Source of the DNA: SIG480 sp045595365
Lineage (GTDB): Bacteria; Bacillota; Clostridia; Oscillospirales; JAAYXM01
Reading direction: 5' to 3'
Assembly: GCA_045595365.1 (NCBI GenBank)
Contig: JAZOAI010000031.1
Coordinates: 1-31,935 of the forward strand
Length of the DNA stretch: 31,935 nt
Each line of letters starts with the position of its first letter. The first letter of the stretch is position 1. Under the pieces are notes generated by a model. That model was not told the DNA's origin. It searched no databases and saw nothing but the letters and a program-made list of their open reading frames with translations. This document shows, piece after piece, positions 31,244-31,935 of the stretch. The position numbers and the translations under genes are program-made.

Positions 31244-31935
31244 ATGATATGGAATGAAGAAAAATACTATGGAAGAGGAATAATGCCATCGGGAGCTGAG
31301 CAGAGAAGGAGAACAAACGTAGATGCCCGAACGGGGAAAACGATTGCGGAGAAGAAAGAAGACGACTTTCTCGCGGGATTCAACGAAGCGCAGAACGCGG
31401 AAAAAGCAGAAAAGGAAAAGCAAAGAGAGCTTTTTCGCTCATCTGCAACGGAAACGCAGCCGCATTATACGGGAATTGGTGTGAGAATCCTGAATCAAAT
31501 GTTTCCGCCTGTCTCAAAACCCGATTCTACGCCTCAAAAAGAAAAAACGCAGGCCGAAAAGCCTGCATCTATGCCGGTTGGTGGGGATATAGAAAGCGAT
31601 GAGGAAATGGAGCTTTTCTTAAGCGGAATGGAAGAAGAAACCGCCCAAAGAAACGCAGACCGCAACGAGCGGGCAAGAACGCAGTATTCAGCGCGCCCTG
31701 AGGTAAGACAGAAACTTATCGAACTCAACGAAGCTCAGTTAAAAGAAAAAAACCTTCAGGCAATATATGAAAGAACCTATGAAGAACTTAAAAGAAGAGG
31801 CTCGGAGAAGCCGGCAACAGAGGCCATGGCCATAGTTGATAAAAACAAAGCTGCAAAGGAAGAAGAAAAAAGACTCAAGGCGAGAATAAAAGAGCTGAAG
31901 TTTGCAGAGGACATTGAAAGTATGGGCAGAAAAAA
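31244..31935 (+). CDS. DxFLxGF-motif low-complexity protein, 3'-partial
   Basis: The frame opens with ATG 31244 behind AAAGGAA and runs off the right edge after 230 codons without a stop. The product is very charged and lacks hydrophobic segments; the visible part looks disordered or coiled-coil. It contains DDFLAGFNEA (motif at residues 40-46, nt 31361-31381) and a variant ELFLSGM near residue 123. From about 150 on it is helical (RQKLIELNEAQLKEKNLQAIYERTYEELKRRG). Motif context (EKKEDDFLAGFNEAQ) resembles that at the left edge (EKPKDDFLEGFNQA). It is probably the N-terminus of a large phage-like internal or ejected protein; function unknown. Confidence 0.65.
   Translation, partial: MIWNEEKYYGRGIMPSGAEQRRRTNVDARTGKTIAEKKEDDFLAGFNEAQNAEKAEKEKQRELFRSSATETQPHYTGIGVRILNQMFPPVSKPDSTPQKEKTQAEKPASMPVGGDIESDEEMELFLSGMEEETAQRNADRNERARTQYSARPEVRQKLIELNEAQLKEKNLQAIYERTYEELKRRGSEKPATEAMAIVDKNKAAKEEEKRLKARIKELKFAEDIESMGRK

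Overview
The window looks like a piece of the chromosome of an anaerobic Clostridia-type Firmicute, probably uncultured and gut-associated. The evidence is strong AGGAGG-type ribosome binding sites, consensus TTGACA/TATAAT promoters, a Rex redox repressor, an S-layer-homology protein, XhlA/holin-type phage genes, and a tRNA-Met close to the Bacillus elongator. The species assignment is inference; no rRNA gene is present.

Layout. (1) 1-1620: the 3' end of an accessory element. It holds a low-complexity protein with DxFLxGF motifs that runs, across one in-frame TGA, into a C39-like cysteine-peptidase domain, followed by a small lipoprotein and a terminator. (2) 1669-1718: a 50-bp double-hairpin repeat. 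(3) 1785-24323: a dense, entirely plus-strand housekeeping block: tsaE-tsaB-rpiB-proB-rlmA-type methyltransferase, a DUF2974 hydrolase, an FG-GAP lipoprotein with a response regulator and histidine kinase, DUF1385-prmC-recA-recX-rimO-pgsA-cysS-polA-rimI-tsaD, a 499-bp AT-rich gap with a DnaA-box-like cluster, then a decarboxylating-dehydrogenase gene, rex and an SLH-like protein. (4) 24324-25040: a repeat-rich intergenic region with an inverted copy of the 50-bp repeat, tRNA-Pro, and a 57-bp duplication of the tRNA tail plus terminator enclosing a hairpin-rich 149-bp segment. (5) 25040-27320, minus strand: a YyaL-type thioredoxin-domain protein and tRNA-Met/tRNA-Glu. (6) 27380-31935: a phage-like capsid operon of scaffold, major capsid protein, neck-like protein, holin, phosphodiester-glycosidase-SH3 protein, XhlA-like protein and the start of another DxFLxGF protein that runs off the window.

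How the genes work together. The housekeeping block covers t6A tRNA modification (tsaE, tsaB, tsaD, split over 18 kb with rimI next to tsaD), translation and ribosome modification (prmC, rimO, rlmA, cysS), recombination and repair (recA, recX, polA), phospholipid synthesis (pgsA) and central metabolism (rpiB, proB, the dehydrogenase, rex).

The most interesting part is the pair of accessory segments at the two edges. The right one makes capsid parts and lysis-like proteins, with no terminase, portal or integrase between the tRNAs and the capsid genes. It shares a short peptide motif (DxFLxGF) with the left one. The motif lies at the extreme C-terminus of the scaffold, where scaffolds often contact coat protein. 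A working hypothesis, unproven, is that it recruits other proteins to the capsid.
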